Shown: piece by piece, positions 53,038 through 61,036 of the stretch
Layout of the letters: each line of letters starts with the position of its first letter
How positions within the stretch are numbered: the stretch's first letter is position 1
Assembly (NCBI GenBank): GCA_023395555.1
Contig: JAEWYQ010000017.1
Coordinates: forward strand, 32,201-96,200
DNA: 64,000 bases
Source: Bacillota bacterium
Lineage (GTDB): Bacteria; Bacillota; Clostridia; Lachnospirales; Lachnospiraceae
Direction of reading: 5' to 3'
Made by a program: the position numbers and the translations under genes
The notes under the pieces: model-generated
What the model was told of the DNA's origin: nothing
Seen by the model: the letters and a program-made list of their open reading frames with translations, nothing else
The model's database searches: none

Positions 53038-53785
53038 TGACGAACCAATCATTGTTGAGGGAATATCCCGCATGGTCAAATGGGATCAGTATTCCTGTAA
53101 AATTGCGGCCACTGCTTATGACGGTATTGAAGGTTCGCAGGTGATCCGGGAACACAAGCCGGACATTGTGATTACGGACATCTCCATGCCCGATATGGAC
53201 GGGCTGACCATGATTGCCGGGTTGAAGTCGGAATTCCCCAATATGGAGATCAGCATTCTCACCGGCTACCGCCGGTTTGAATATGCCCAGCAGGCCATCC
53301 GGCTGGGAGTAACCCGATTCCTTCTGAAGCCTTCCAATATGGAAGAGCTGGAGGAAGCCATCGCGACCATGGTGAATAATCTGAAGGAAAAGCAGCCGCC
53401 GGCAGCAGCGAATCATCCTGCCGGGGGAGAAGAAACAGCCGTTGAGGAACGCTATGACAATGAGGCCAGCAATTTTATTGTGAATAATGCCATGAAATAT
53501 ATTGAGCAGAACTATCCCCATAAAATCACTCTGTCCGAGGTGGCTGAAAAAACCTATGTCAGTCAGTGGCATTTAAGCAAGCTGCTGAACCGTCATCTGG
53601 GCCAGAATTTTTCGGAAATCCTGAATAATGTTAGAATTAAAGAGGCCCAGAGGCTTCTTCGGGATCCTTCCCTGCGTATCGGGGATATTGCGGAACGGGT
53701 GGGATTTGTGGACATGGCCCATTTTTCCCGGGTTTTTAAAAAGAATGTTGGGATTTCCGCTAATGAATATCGGAATACTTTGTAG
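53015..53785 (+). CDS. YesN-type response regulator with AraC domain
   Basis: A 256-residue transcription regulator. The receiver domain (1-120) has the acidic pair DDE near residue 9, the phospho-acceptor Asp55 in VITDISMPDMDG and the conserved lysine in FLLKPS. Two AraC helix-turn-helix motifs occupy about 150-256 and end in the RVGFVDMAHFSRVFKKNVGI signature. It would be phosphorylated by the kinase two genes upstream. AAAAGGAG serves the ATG at 53015, inside the binding-protein gene. Confidence 0.9.
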   Translation: MYKVVIIDDEPIIVEGISRMVKWDQYSCKIAATAYDGIEGSQVIREHKPDIVITDISMPDMDGLTMIAGLKSEFPNMEISILTGYRRFEYAQQAIRLGVTRFLLKPSNMEELEEAIATMVNNLKEKQPPAAANHPAGGEETAVEERYDNEASNFIVNNAMKYIEQNYPHKITLSEVAEKTYVSQWHLSKLLNRHLGQNFSEILNNVRIKEAQRLLRDPSLRIGDIAERVGFVDMAHFSRVFKKNVGISANEYRNTL

Positions 53786-53814
53786 CGGGAGTAACCCCAT
53801 CTTAAATTTATATC

Positions 53815-53843
53815 TTGTGATATTAACAGGAATATATTATGAT
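53815..53843 (+). promoter_or_regulatory. Promoter for folD operon
   Basis: TTGTGA (53815-53820), a 17-base spacer and TATGAT (53838-53843), 51 bases before folD. Confidence 0.5.
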
Positions 53844-53893
53844 GTAAGGGTGCGATAAAAGATAATGGGATTAATTTGATAGGAGTGATAGAC

Positions 53894-54730
53894 ATGGCAT
53901 CTGTTATTGATGGCAAGAAGATATCGGCGGAAATCAAGGAAGAGCTTAAGGTTAAGGTGGAGAAACTGGCACAGGAGGGCGTTTCTGTAACCCTGGCTGT
54001 GATACAGGTGGGGAAGGACCCTGCCTCCAGCGTGTATGTAGGCAATAAGAAGAAAGCATGTGAATATATCGGAATCCGCTCCCTGTCCTATGAGCTGGAG
54101 GAGAGCACTTCTCAGGAGGAGTTGCTGGCGCTGGTCCGCAGGCTCAACGAGGATACACAGGTGAACGGTATTCTGGTCCAGCTTCCTTTGCCCGCCCATA
54201 TGGATGAGGATCTGGTCATTCAGACTATATCCCCGCAAAAGGATGTGGATGGATTCCATCCCCAGAACGTAGGGGCTTTGAGCATCGGACAGAAGGGCTT
54301 TGTCTCCTGCACACCTGCCGGTGTGATCCAGTTGTTAAAACGCTCCGGGATTGAGCTTCAGGGCAAGGAATGTGTTGTATTAGGCAGAAGCAATATCGTC
54401 GGTAAGCCCATGGCTATGCTGATGCTTAGGGAGAATGCCACGGTGACCATATGCCATTCCCGCACGGTGAATCTCAAGGAAATAACGAAGCGGGCGGATA
54501 TTCTCATCGTTGCCATCGGCAAGCCCGGGTTTGTGACGAAGGATTATGTCAAGGAAGGTGCCGTAGTCATTGATGTGGGAATCCATCGGGATGAGAATAA
54601 CAAATTATGCGGTGATGTGGATTATGCGGATGTGGCGGAGCATGCGTCGGCAATCACCCCGGTGCCCGGAGGAGTCGGTCCCATGACCATTGCCATGCTT
54701 ATGAATAATTGTGTGGAATCAGTGAGCTGA
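53894..54730 (+). CDS. folD: Methylenetetrahydrofolate dehydrogenase/cyclohydrolase
   Basis: A 278-residue bifunctional enzyme interconverting 5,10-methylene-THF, 5,10-methenyl-THF and 10-formyl-THF. The catalytic lysine lies in SVYVGNKKKACE, with VQLPLPAHMD, KDVDGFHPQN, the nucleotide-binding GRSNIVGKPMA and the C-terminal PVPGGVGPMT signature. TAGGAGTG precedes the ATG at 53894. It is 26 bases before rimO. Confidence 0.95.
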   Translation: MASVIDGKKISAEIKEELKVKVEKLAQEGVSVTLAVIQVGKDPASSVYVGNKKKACEYIGIRSLSYELEESTSQEELLALVRRLNEDTQVNGILVQLPLPAHMDEDLVIQTISPQKDVDGFHPQNVGALSIGQKGFVSCTPAGVIQLLKRSGIELQGKECVVLGRSNIVGKPMAMLMLRENATVTICHSRTVNLKEITKRADILIVAIGKPGFVTKDYVKEGAVVIDVGIHRDENNKLCGDVDYADVAEHASAITPVPGGVGPMTIAMLMNNCVESVS

Positions 54731-54756
54731 GCACGAGGAAGGTTGAAAGAAATAGA

Positions 54757-56112
54757 ATGAATATTTATTTTATATCCCTGGGTTGTGATAAGAACCTGGT
54801 GGACAGTGAGAATATGCTTGGTATTCTTCATGAGAGCGGATACCGGATTACCAGTGAAGAAGCGGAAGCGGATGTCATCATCGTCAATACTTGCTGCTTT
54901 ATTCACGATGCCAAGGAAGAGAGCATTACCACCATCCTGGAGATGGCGGAATATAAGAAGAAGGGTACTCTGAAAGCCCTCATTGTTACAGGATGTCTGG
55001 CAGAGCGCTATAAGGAAGAGATCCTCAGGGAAATTCCCGAAGTGGACGCCTTGCTGGGAACCTCCAGCTTTGCCGGAATTGTGGAGGTGCTGAAGGGGCT
55101 TACGGACGGAAAACAACATGCGTATTTTGAGTCTCTGGAGGTTCTGCCTAAGGGCAGCGGCAAGCGTATGCTCACCTCCGGAAGCTACAGCGCGTATCTG
55201 AAAATTGCCGAGGGCTGTGATAAGCACTGTACCTATTGTATTATCCCTCAGGTGCGCGGGAATTACCGCAGCGTGCCCATGGAGGAGCTGCTCGGGGAAG
55301 CGGCTTATCTTGCGGAACAGGGAGTAAAGGAATTGATTCTGGTGGCCCAGGAGACCACCCTGTACGGGAAGGACCGGTACGGAGAGGTCCGGCTGGCACA
55401 GCTGCTTCATGAGCTGTGTAGGATACCCGGAATTGCCTGGATCCGGATTCTCTATTGCTATCCGGAGGAGATCACGGATGAATTGATCGAAGCCATGAAG
55501 CAGGAGCCTAAGATCTGCCGTTATCTGGATATTCCCATCCAGCATGCCTCGGACCGTATTCTGAAGCTTATGGGACGGAGGACCAATCAGGCGGATCTGA
55601 AGAGAATCATCGGGAAGCTTCGGAGCAATCTGCCGGACATTGTTCTAAGAACTACCCTCATTACGGGGTTTCCTACAGAGACTCAGGAAGAGCATGAGGA
55701 ACTGCTGGAATTTGTAAGGGAGATGCGGTTCGAACGGCTGGGAGTCTTCCCCTATTCCAAGGAGGATAATACCCCGGCTGCCGGACTGAAGCCCCAGATT
55801 CTGGCTAAGGTGAAGAAACAGAGACAGAAGGAGATTATGAAGCTCCAGCAGGGCATTGTATTTGAACAGAACGGGAGCCTGGTCGGCAGGACCTGTGAGG
55901 TGCTGATCGAGGGCAGGATTGCCGATGAGGATCAGGTATATATCGGAAGAACCTATCGGGACGCTCCCCAGGTAGACGGATTTTTGTTCCTGAATTCTGA
56001 GCGGGAGCTGATCTCCGGGGATATTGTCACAGTGGAGGTAACAGGAGCGAAGGACTACGATCTGATCGGAGAATTGGCGGAAGGGAGACATAATTGTGAA
56101 TCTACCGAATAA
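54757..56112 (+). CDS. rimO: Ribosomal protein S12 methylthiotransferase RimO
   Basis: A 451-residue radical SAM enzyme that methylthiolates an aspartate of ribosomal protein S12. The N-terminal FISLGCDKNLVDSE with its cluster cysteine, NTCCFIHDA, VTGCLAERY, the radical SAM CDKHCTYC and a C-terminal TRAM domain are present. The SLGCDKN start and DKHCTYCIIPQ separate it from MiaB. GAAAGAAATAGA lies before the ATG. The next gene, pgsA, overlaps its end by 17 bases. Confidence 0.95.
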   Translation: MNIYFISLGCDKNLVDSENMLGILHESGYRITSEEAEADVIIVNTCCFIHDAKEESITTILEMAEYKKKGTLKALIVTGCLAERYKEEILREIPEVDALLGTSSFAGIVEVLKGLTDGKQHAYFESLEVLPKGSGKRMLTSGSYSAYLKIAEGCDKHCTYCIIPQVRGNYRSVPMEELLGEAAYLAEQGVKELILVAQETTLYGKDRYGEVRLAQLLHELCRIPGIAWIRILYCYPEEITDELIEAMKQEPKICRYLDIPIQHASDRILKLMGRRTNQADLKRIIGKLRSNLPDIVLRTTLITGFPTETQEEHEELLEFVREMRFERLGVFPYSKEDNTPAAGLKPQILAKVKKQRQKEIMKLQQGIVFEQNGSLVGRTCEVLIEGRIADEDQVYIGRTYRDAPQVDGFLFLNSERELISGDIVTVEVTGAKDYDLIGELAEGRHNCESTE

Positions 56113-56638
56113 AATTACGCTGTTCCGGGTATTTATGATACCGGTATTTGTGGTGTTTATGCTGGTGCCTTCCATCCCCGGCGGCAGAATGATAGCAGCG
56201 GCGGTTTTTATTATTGCTGCTTTGTCCGACCTGCTGGATGGCTATCTTGCCAGAAAGAACAATCTGGTGACCAATTTCGGAAAATTTATGGATCCTCTTG
56301 CAGATAAGCTCCTGGTATCCAGCGCATTGATCTGCCTGGTGGAACTGGGGTTATTGCCGGCCTGGATTGTAATTGTTATTATTGCCAGGGAATTTATCAT
56401 CAGCGGATTCCGTCTGATTGCATCCGATAACGGGGTAGTGATTGCGGCAAGCTGGTGGGGGAAGATAAAGACCGTCGTACAGATGGTGATGAGTATTATG
56501 TTAATTATTAATCTGGATTTTGTATGGATCAATGTTCTGGAGCAGATAGCTGTCTATCTGGCTGCGGCTCTGACGGTGATCTCTTTGATTGACTATATGA
56601 TTAAGAATAAAAAGGTGCTGACGGAACATGACAGTTGA
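56096..56638 (+). CDS. pgsA: CDP-diacylglycerol-glycerol-3-phosphate 3-phosphatidyltransferase
   Basis: A 180-residue membrane enzyme making phosphatidylglycerol phosphate from CDP-diacylglycerol. The CDP-alcohol motif is complete: Asp45, Asp48, Gly49, Ala52, Arg53, Gly62, Asp66 and Asp70. About five hydrophobic helices are seen. GGAAGGGAG precedes the GTG start, which lies inside rimO, and the end overlaps cinA by 11 bases, so all three are translationally linked. Confidence 0.93.
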   Translation: MNLPNKITLFRVFMIPVFVVFMLVPSIPGGRMIAAAVFIIAALSDLLDGYLARKNNLVTNFGKFMDPLADKLLVSSALICLVELGLLPAWIVIVIIAREFIISGFRLIASDNGVVIAASWWGKIKTVVQMVMSIMLIINLDFVWINVLEQIAVYLAAALTVISLIDYMIKNKKVLTEHDS

Positions 56639-57896
56639 ATTAATCAGTGTAGGAACAGAATTGCTGCTTGGCAATATTGTCAATACGAATGCGAATTATT
56701 TGTCCAGGAGATGTGCGGAGCTGGGCTTTTCCCTCTATTATCAGACGACGGTCGGGGATAATGAGGGCAGGCTTTGTGAAAGTCTGAAAACGGCCCTGGG
56801 ACGTTCTGATATTGTGATCCTGACCGGAGGACTGGGCCCGACCCAGGATGATATAACGAAGGAAGCGGTGGCAAAGACGCTGGGACTGGAGCTTGTTATG
56901 GAGGAAGCCTCCCGCCGGCATATTGAAGATTATTTCCATTTCCGCTATCAGAAAGAGGTCAGTGCGGCGATCACGGAGAATAACTGGAAGCAGGCTTTGA
57001 AAATCCAAGGCTCGAAGGTGATTGGAAACAATAACGGAACCGCGCCCGGCTATATTGTGGAGACGGGAGAGAAGGCGGTTATCCTGCTGCCGGGCCCTCC
57101 GGGAGAGATGCTGCCCATGTTTGAAGAAGCCATCTATCCGTATCTGCAGGCAAAGCAGAGCAAGGTATTCCTGTCCAGCATGGTGAAAATATGCGGAATC
57201 GGAGAAAGTAAGGCGGAGACAGATATTCTGGATCTGATCGAGGCCCAGACCAATCCCACCATTGCACCCTATGCCAAAAGCGGAGAGGTGCATTTTCGTG
57301 TCACTGCCGCGGCAGATTCTGCCGAAGAAGCCAGGAAGCTCATTGATCCGGTGGTGGAGGAACTCACCCGCCGTTTCGGAGATTTTATTTATACCACCCG
57401 GGAGGAAGAAACCCTGGAGGAGGTTGTGGTAAAGCTGCTGCAGTCGGGGGGCCATACCATAGCAACTGCAGAATCCTGTACCGGAGGTATGCTGACGGGA
57501 CGTCTGGTGAATGTTGCCGGGGTGTCCGAGGTATTAAAGGAAGGCTTTATCACCTATTCCAATGAAGCGAAGATGAAATATCTGGGGGTAAGCAAGCAAA
57601 CTCTGGCTTCCTATGGGGCCGTCAGCGGGGAGACCGCCAGGGAAATGGTGCTGGGAGCCGCCAGGGCTGCAGGAGCGGATACCGCCCTTGCGGTTACGGG
57701 AATTGCGGGACCGGAGGGCGGAACCAGGGAGAAGCCGGTGGGCCTGGTTTATATCGCTTCCCTGGCAGGGGGTCAGGTCAATGTGAAGGAGCTGAGGCTG
57801 AAGGGCAACCGCCAGAAGATCCGGGAGTCAAGCGTAATCAGCGCGCTGGACTTGCTGAGAAGAAGTCTGCTTATGGCAGGCTGCACTGTTATGTAA
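56628..57896 (+). CDS. cinA: CinA-family nicotinamide-nucleotide amidohydrolase
   Basis: A 422-residue protein with an N-terminal MoCF-like domain (VGTELLLGNIVNTN, TGGLGPTQDD, LLPGPPGEM) and a C-terminal NMN deamidase domain (TAESCTGGMLTG, GFITYSNEAK, AVTGIAGPEGG). CinA recycles NMN and is found beside recA in many Firmicutes. Here recA does not follow. AAGGTG precedes the ATG, which overlaps pgsA. Confidence 0.92.
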   Translation: MTVELISVGTELLLGNIVNTNANYLSRRCAELGFSLYYQTTVGDNEGRLCESLKTALGRSDIVILTGGLGPTQDDITKEAVAKTLGLELVMEEASRRHIEDYFHFRYQKEVSAAITENNWKQALKIQGSKVIGNNNGTAPGYIVETGEKAVILLPGPPGEMLPMFEEAIYPYLQAKQSKVFLSSMVKICGIGESKAETDILDLIEAQTNPTIAPYAKSGEVHFRVTAAADSAEEARKLIDPVVEELTRRFGDFIYTTREEETLEEVVVKLLQSGGHTIATAESCTGGMLTGRLVNVAGVSEVLKEGFITYSNEAKMKYLGVSKQTLASYGAVSGETAREMVLGAARAAGADTALAVTGIAGPEGGTREKPVGLVYIASLAGGQVNVKELRLKGNRQKIRESSVISALDLLRRSLLMAGCTVM

Positions 57897-58018
57897 ATAC
57901 TGGCAGATATCAACAGGATTAGCATCAATTTCCATGAAATTTTTATAAAATGTTCCATAATACCATAGAAATGACACAGTTGTGGACTATCGTGAAAACA
58001 GTTAATAAAAGAAAGTAC

Positions 58019-58034
58019 ACGTTGTAAACAACGT
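58019..58034. promoter_or_regulatory. Perfect 7+2+7 palindrome, possible operator
   Basis: ACGTTGT-AA-ACAACGT, flanked on both sides by parts of a GTACAC repeat, about 60 bases before the GerMN lipoprotein start. The bound factor is not known. Confidence 0.5.
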
Positions 58035-58092
58035 ACACAATTAGCAGATGAGTCCATGACGGGCAGGACATAGTGCAAGAAAAGAGGTTATT

Positions 58093-58773
58093 ATGGAACG
58101 AAGAAGGAAATTATTGATGTTGATAATCATCGTTGCGGGATTATTTTTTCTGGCTGGATGTGATATTGTACACTTTGGTTTCTTTAAAGGATCAGAGGAC
58201 GAGAAAAACAGTCCCACAATAACTCAGGCCCCCTCGGAAAAGGAGCCTGAAGAGCAAGAACCGGGAAAGACCTCCGAAGGAAACGGAGAGGATACTCCCG
58301 AACCGGGCGATTCCGGGGAGGTATCCGTAACTCCCGCTGTGACACCGGGCGCAGAGAACGTTACCCCTGGAGAAATCAGACCTACGGAGAATACCGAGCT
58401 TACCATCTATACTGTGAATGTGAGCACAGGAGGACCGGAGAATGTAACTGCGGTGGTTCCTGCAGATGCGGAAATCACCCCTCAGCTCATTGTTGAGAAA
58501 GTAGTGGAAGCCATGGCGGACCGTTCTCTGGATGTGGGGATTGAGAATGTCACAACCCAGGGCGATACGGTTATCGTCAGCTTTTATAAAGACAAGGCGC
58601 CCCTGAGTGAGATGGGCTCCGGCTATGAGGAATCAATTCTGGATGCCATAGCGCAGAGTCTGGTGGATAATTTAGAGGATTATAATAAGATTATATACCG
58701 TGCGGAAGGCGAAGCCTACACCAGCGGTCATATTGCATTAGGCTTAAATGAAATATATTTGGAAGATAAGTAA
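58093..58773 (+). CDS. GerMN-domain lipoprotein
   Basis: A 226-residue lipoprotein. The signal peptide ends in a good lipobox FLAGC (Cys23). A Pro/Glu/Thr-rich linker (about 35-100) with PGAEN.TPG units leads to a C-terminal GerMN-like domain (about 105-226). GerM in Bacillus is a lipoprotein of the sporulation channel, and GerMN domains occur in several spore proteins. The exact role here is inferred. AAGAGGTT precedes the ATG. Confidence 0.7.
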   Translation: MERRRKLLMLIIIVAGLFFLAGCDIVHFGFFKGSEDEKNSPTITQAPSEKEPEEQEPGKTSEGNGEDTPEPGDSGEVSVTPAVTPGAENVTPGEIRPTENTELTIYTVNVSTGGPENVTAVVPADAEITPQLIVEKVVEAMADRSLDVGIENVTTQGDTVIVSFYKDKAPLSEMGSGYEESILDAIAQSLVDNLEDYNKIIYRAEGEAYTSGHIALGLNEIYLEDK

Positions 58774-58787
58774 ATAGGCATTATTTC

Positions 58788-58834
58788 ATTAGGTAATTGC
58801 GGTACAGATAATTTGTATTCGACAATTACCTAAT
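58788..58834. other. Intergenic hairpin (12-base arms)
   Basis: Perfect arms 58788-58799 and 58823-58834 around a 23-base loop, 15 bases after the lipoprotein stop, without a T-run. The loop CGGTAC...GTATTCG loosely resembles those of the hairpins at 5.9 and 16.7 kb. Confidence 0.6.
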
Positions 58835-58843
58835 AATATGATA

Positions 58844-58955
58844 AAAGCGTCAAAAGCACCTCCAGTGCTTTACGGATACAATATATTGATATGCAAGCGT
58901 GCTTGCAACAGCAATATATTGCATCCGTAAAGGCGCGCAGCACTTTTGACGCTTT
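58844..58955. repeat. Long imperfect palindrome, MITE-like or structured RNA
   Basis: Left and right arms of about 45 bases pair in three blocks: 13 bases at the outer ends, TTTACGGAT/ATCCGTAAA, and CAATATATTG on both sides, interrupted by an unmatched 11-12 base block. The centre is another hairpin, GCAAGC-GT-GCTTGC. Confidence 0.75.
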
Positions 58956-58991
58956 CGTTATATTATAATAAACAGTGAAGGTCGGTGCAGG

Positions 58992-60230
58992 ATGAGTAAG
59001 ATCTACGTGATAGGCGGCGGAGCCGCAGGAATGCTTGCGGCAATTGCAGCAGCCCGCAGAGGGCATAAGGTTATATTGCTGGAGAAGAATGAAAAGCTTG
59101 GGAAAAAGCTGTATATTACCGGCAAGGGAAGATGCAATCTTACCAATGCCTGCGACCGGGACACCTTCTTTGATCAGGTGGTCACCAATCCCAAATTCCT
59201 GTTCAGGGCATATCATACCTTCAGCAATTATGATGCCATGGACTTCTTCGAACAGCTGGGGCTCCCCCTTAAGGTGGAGCGGGGGAACCGGGTCTTTCCC
59301 GTTTCCGATAAGTCCTCGGATGTCATTGCCGTATTGAAGAAGGAGCTGGAGCGTCAGGCTGTTATGGTAAGGTATCATAGCGAGGTGACAAAGCTATTGA
59401 CCCGGGACGGCAGCTTTTATGGTCTGATGGTGAAGAATTCCGGGGAGACCTTTCTGGGGGACGGAGTAATCATTGCCACCGGAGGTTTGTCCTACCCGGT
59501 GACAGGGTCCACCGGTGACGGCTACCGCTTTGCCAGGGAACTGGGCCATACGGTAACCCCCCTGCACCCCTCCCTGGTCCCTCTGCATACGAAAGAGGAG
59601 TATGTCAAGGATCTGATGGGACTTTCCCTGAAGAATGTGGAGGTTACGGTAACCGTAGGTGCAAAGCAGATTTACCGGGATTTCGGAGAGCTGATGTTCA
59701 CCCATTTCGGGGTAAGCGGTCCGGTCATCTTAAGTGCCAGCAGCTTTCTCCTTCCTTATCTGCAGAACAGGGAACCGGTCACCTTAAGCATCGATCTGAA
59801 GCCGGCCCTGACACCGGAGCAGCTGGACGCCCGAATCCTGCGGGATTTCGAGGAATTTAAAAACAAACAATTTAAGAATTCCCTGGACCGCCTATTGCCA
59901 AATAAACTAATAGATGTTATTATTCGTCTATGCCCTATTGATTCGGAAAAGAAAGTAAACTCCATTACCAAGGAAGAGCGGCTGGCCCTGGCGGAGCTGC
60001 TGAAGCACCTCACCTTCCAGATTACGAGGCTCAGCGACTACAATCAGGCCGTTATCACCAAGGGCGGTATCCAGGTAAAAGAGGTCAATCCTTCCACCAT
60101 GGAATCAAAGCTGGTGAAGGGTGTGTATTTTGCGGGAGAGGTTCTGGATCTGGATGCGCTGACAGGGGGCTATAATCTGCAGATCGCCTGGTCGACAGCC
60201 TGGCTGGCCGGACAGTCCGCAGGTCTGTAG
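58992..60230 (+). CDS. HI0933-family FAD-dependent oxidoreductase, second copy
   Basis: A 412-residue flavoprotein. The N-terminal VIGGGAAGMLAAIAAAR motif, the KGRCNLTNAC segment, the GGLSYPVTGSTGDGY signature and the C-terminal GGYNLQIAWSTAWLAG motif place it in the HI0933/COG2081 family and closer to the typical YhiN-like members than the 6162 copy. The substrate is unknown. The site before the ATG is weak (GTGCAGG). It precedes cmk by 118 bases, an arrangement common in Clostridia. Confidence 0.85.
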   Translation: MSKIYVIGGGAAGMLAAIAAARRGHKVILLEKNEKLGKKLYITGKGRCNLTNACDRDTFFDQVVTNPKFLFRAYHTFSNYDAMDFFEQLGLPLKVERGNRVFPVSDKSSDVIAVLKKELERQAVMVRYHSEVTKLLTRDGSFYGLMVKNSGETFLGDGVIIATGGLSYPVTGSTGDGYRFARELGHTVTPLHPSLVPLHTKEEYVKDLMGLSLKNVEVTVTVGAKQIYRDFGELMFTHFGVSGPVILSASSFLLPYLQNREPVTLSIDLKPALTPEQLDARILRDFEEFKNKQFKNSLDRLLPNKLIDVIIRLCPIDSEKKVNSITKEERLALAELLKHLTFQITRLSDYNQAVITKGGIQVKEVNPSTMESKLVKGVYFAGEVLDLDALTGGYNLQIAWSTAWLAGQSAGL

Positions 60231-60348
60231 CTGCGGAACATGATAATGATATTCCTATGGTATTCAATGGTGAGAAAACGCACGTTTGAATAAATGACAG
60301 ACGGCAGGCCGTTTGTCCTATGTTAATGAAACTCGGAGGTAGGTTGCT

Positions 60349-61032
60349 GTGAATATTTTCAATATTGCAATTGACGGGCCGGCCGGTGCCGGTAAGAGCA
60401 CCATAGCAAAAATCCTGGCTAAAAAACTTAATTTTATCTATGTGGATACCGGGGCGATGTATCGGGCTATGGCACTTTATTTTCTAAGAAATAATATCGA
60501 TGCATCGGATAGCGGGCGGATTGAGGCCGCTTGTAAGGAAGTAGATATCACCCTTGAGTACCGGGACGGAGAACAGGTTGTCCTTCTGAACGGAGAGAGA
60601 GTCAACGAATATATTCGCACGGAAGAGGTGGGTAATATGGCCAGTGCTTCTTCTGTGAATAAGGCTGTCCGGCTTAAGCTGGTGGAGCTTCAGCAAAGCC
60701 TGGCGAAGAAGGAAAGCGTGGTTATGGATGGCCGGGATATCGGGACGTATGTGCTGCCCCAGGCTGATCTGAAGATTTATCTGACTGCCGGCACCAGGGA
60801 GCGCGCCAGAAGGAGATGGGCTGAGCTGAGAGAAAAGGGCCAGTCTGCGGATATGGATGTGATAGAACAGGATATCATTGACCGGGACCATCGGGACATG
60901 ACCAGGGAATTCGCACCCTTAAGGCAGGCGGAAGATGCTGTTTTCCTGGATTCCTCCCATATGTCAATCGATGAGGTGGTGGAATACATTCTGGAACTGT
61001 ACCGCAGTTCCTGTAACCGGAAAGAGGGATAA
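60349..61032 (+). CDS. cmk: Cytidylate kinase
   Basis: A 227-residue kinase making CDP or dCDP from CMP or dCMP. The P-loop is DGPAGAGKST, followed by YVDTGAMYRAMA, the MDGRDIGTYVLP segment, the ERARRRW lid and a DRDHRDMTRE segment. GGAGGT precedes the GTG start. It lies four bases ahead of the ispH-rpsA fusion, a frequent cluster in Clostridia. Confidence 0.95.
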   Translation: MNIFNIAIDGPAGAGKSTIAKILAKKLNFIYVDTGAMYRAMALYFLRNNIDASDSGRIEAACKEVDITLEYRDGEQVVLLNGERVNEYIRTEEVGNMASASSVNKAVRLKLVELQQSLAKKESVVMDGRDIGTYVLPQADLKIYLTAGTRERARRRWAELREKGQSADMDVIEQDIIDRDHRDMTREFAPLRQAEDAVFLDSSHMSIDEVVEYILELYRSSCNRKEG

Positions 61033-61036
61033 CCGA

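Noticed and set aside
60935..61036. A longer frame upstream of ispH overlapping the end of cmk
   Set aside because: The added residues are the shadow of cmk; the IspH family begins at the TTG at 61037, which follows AAAGAGGG.
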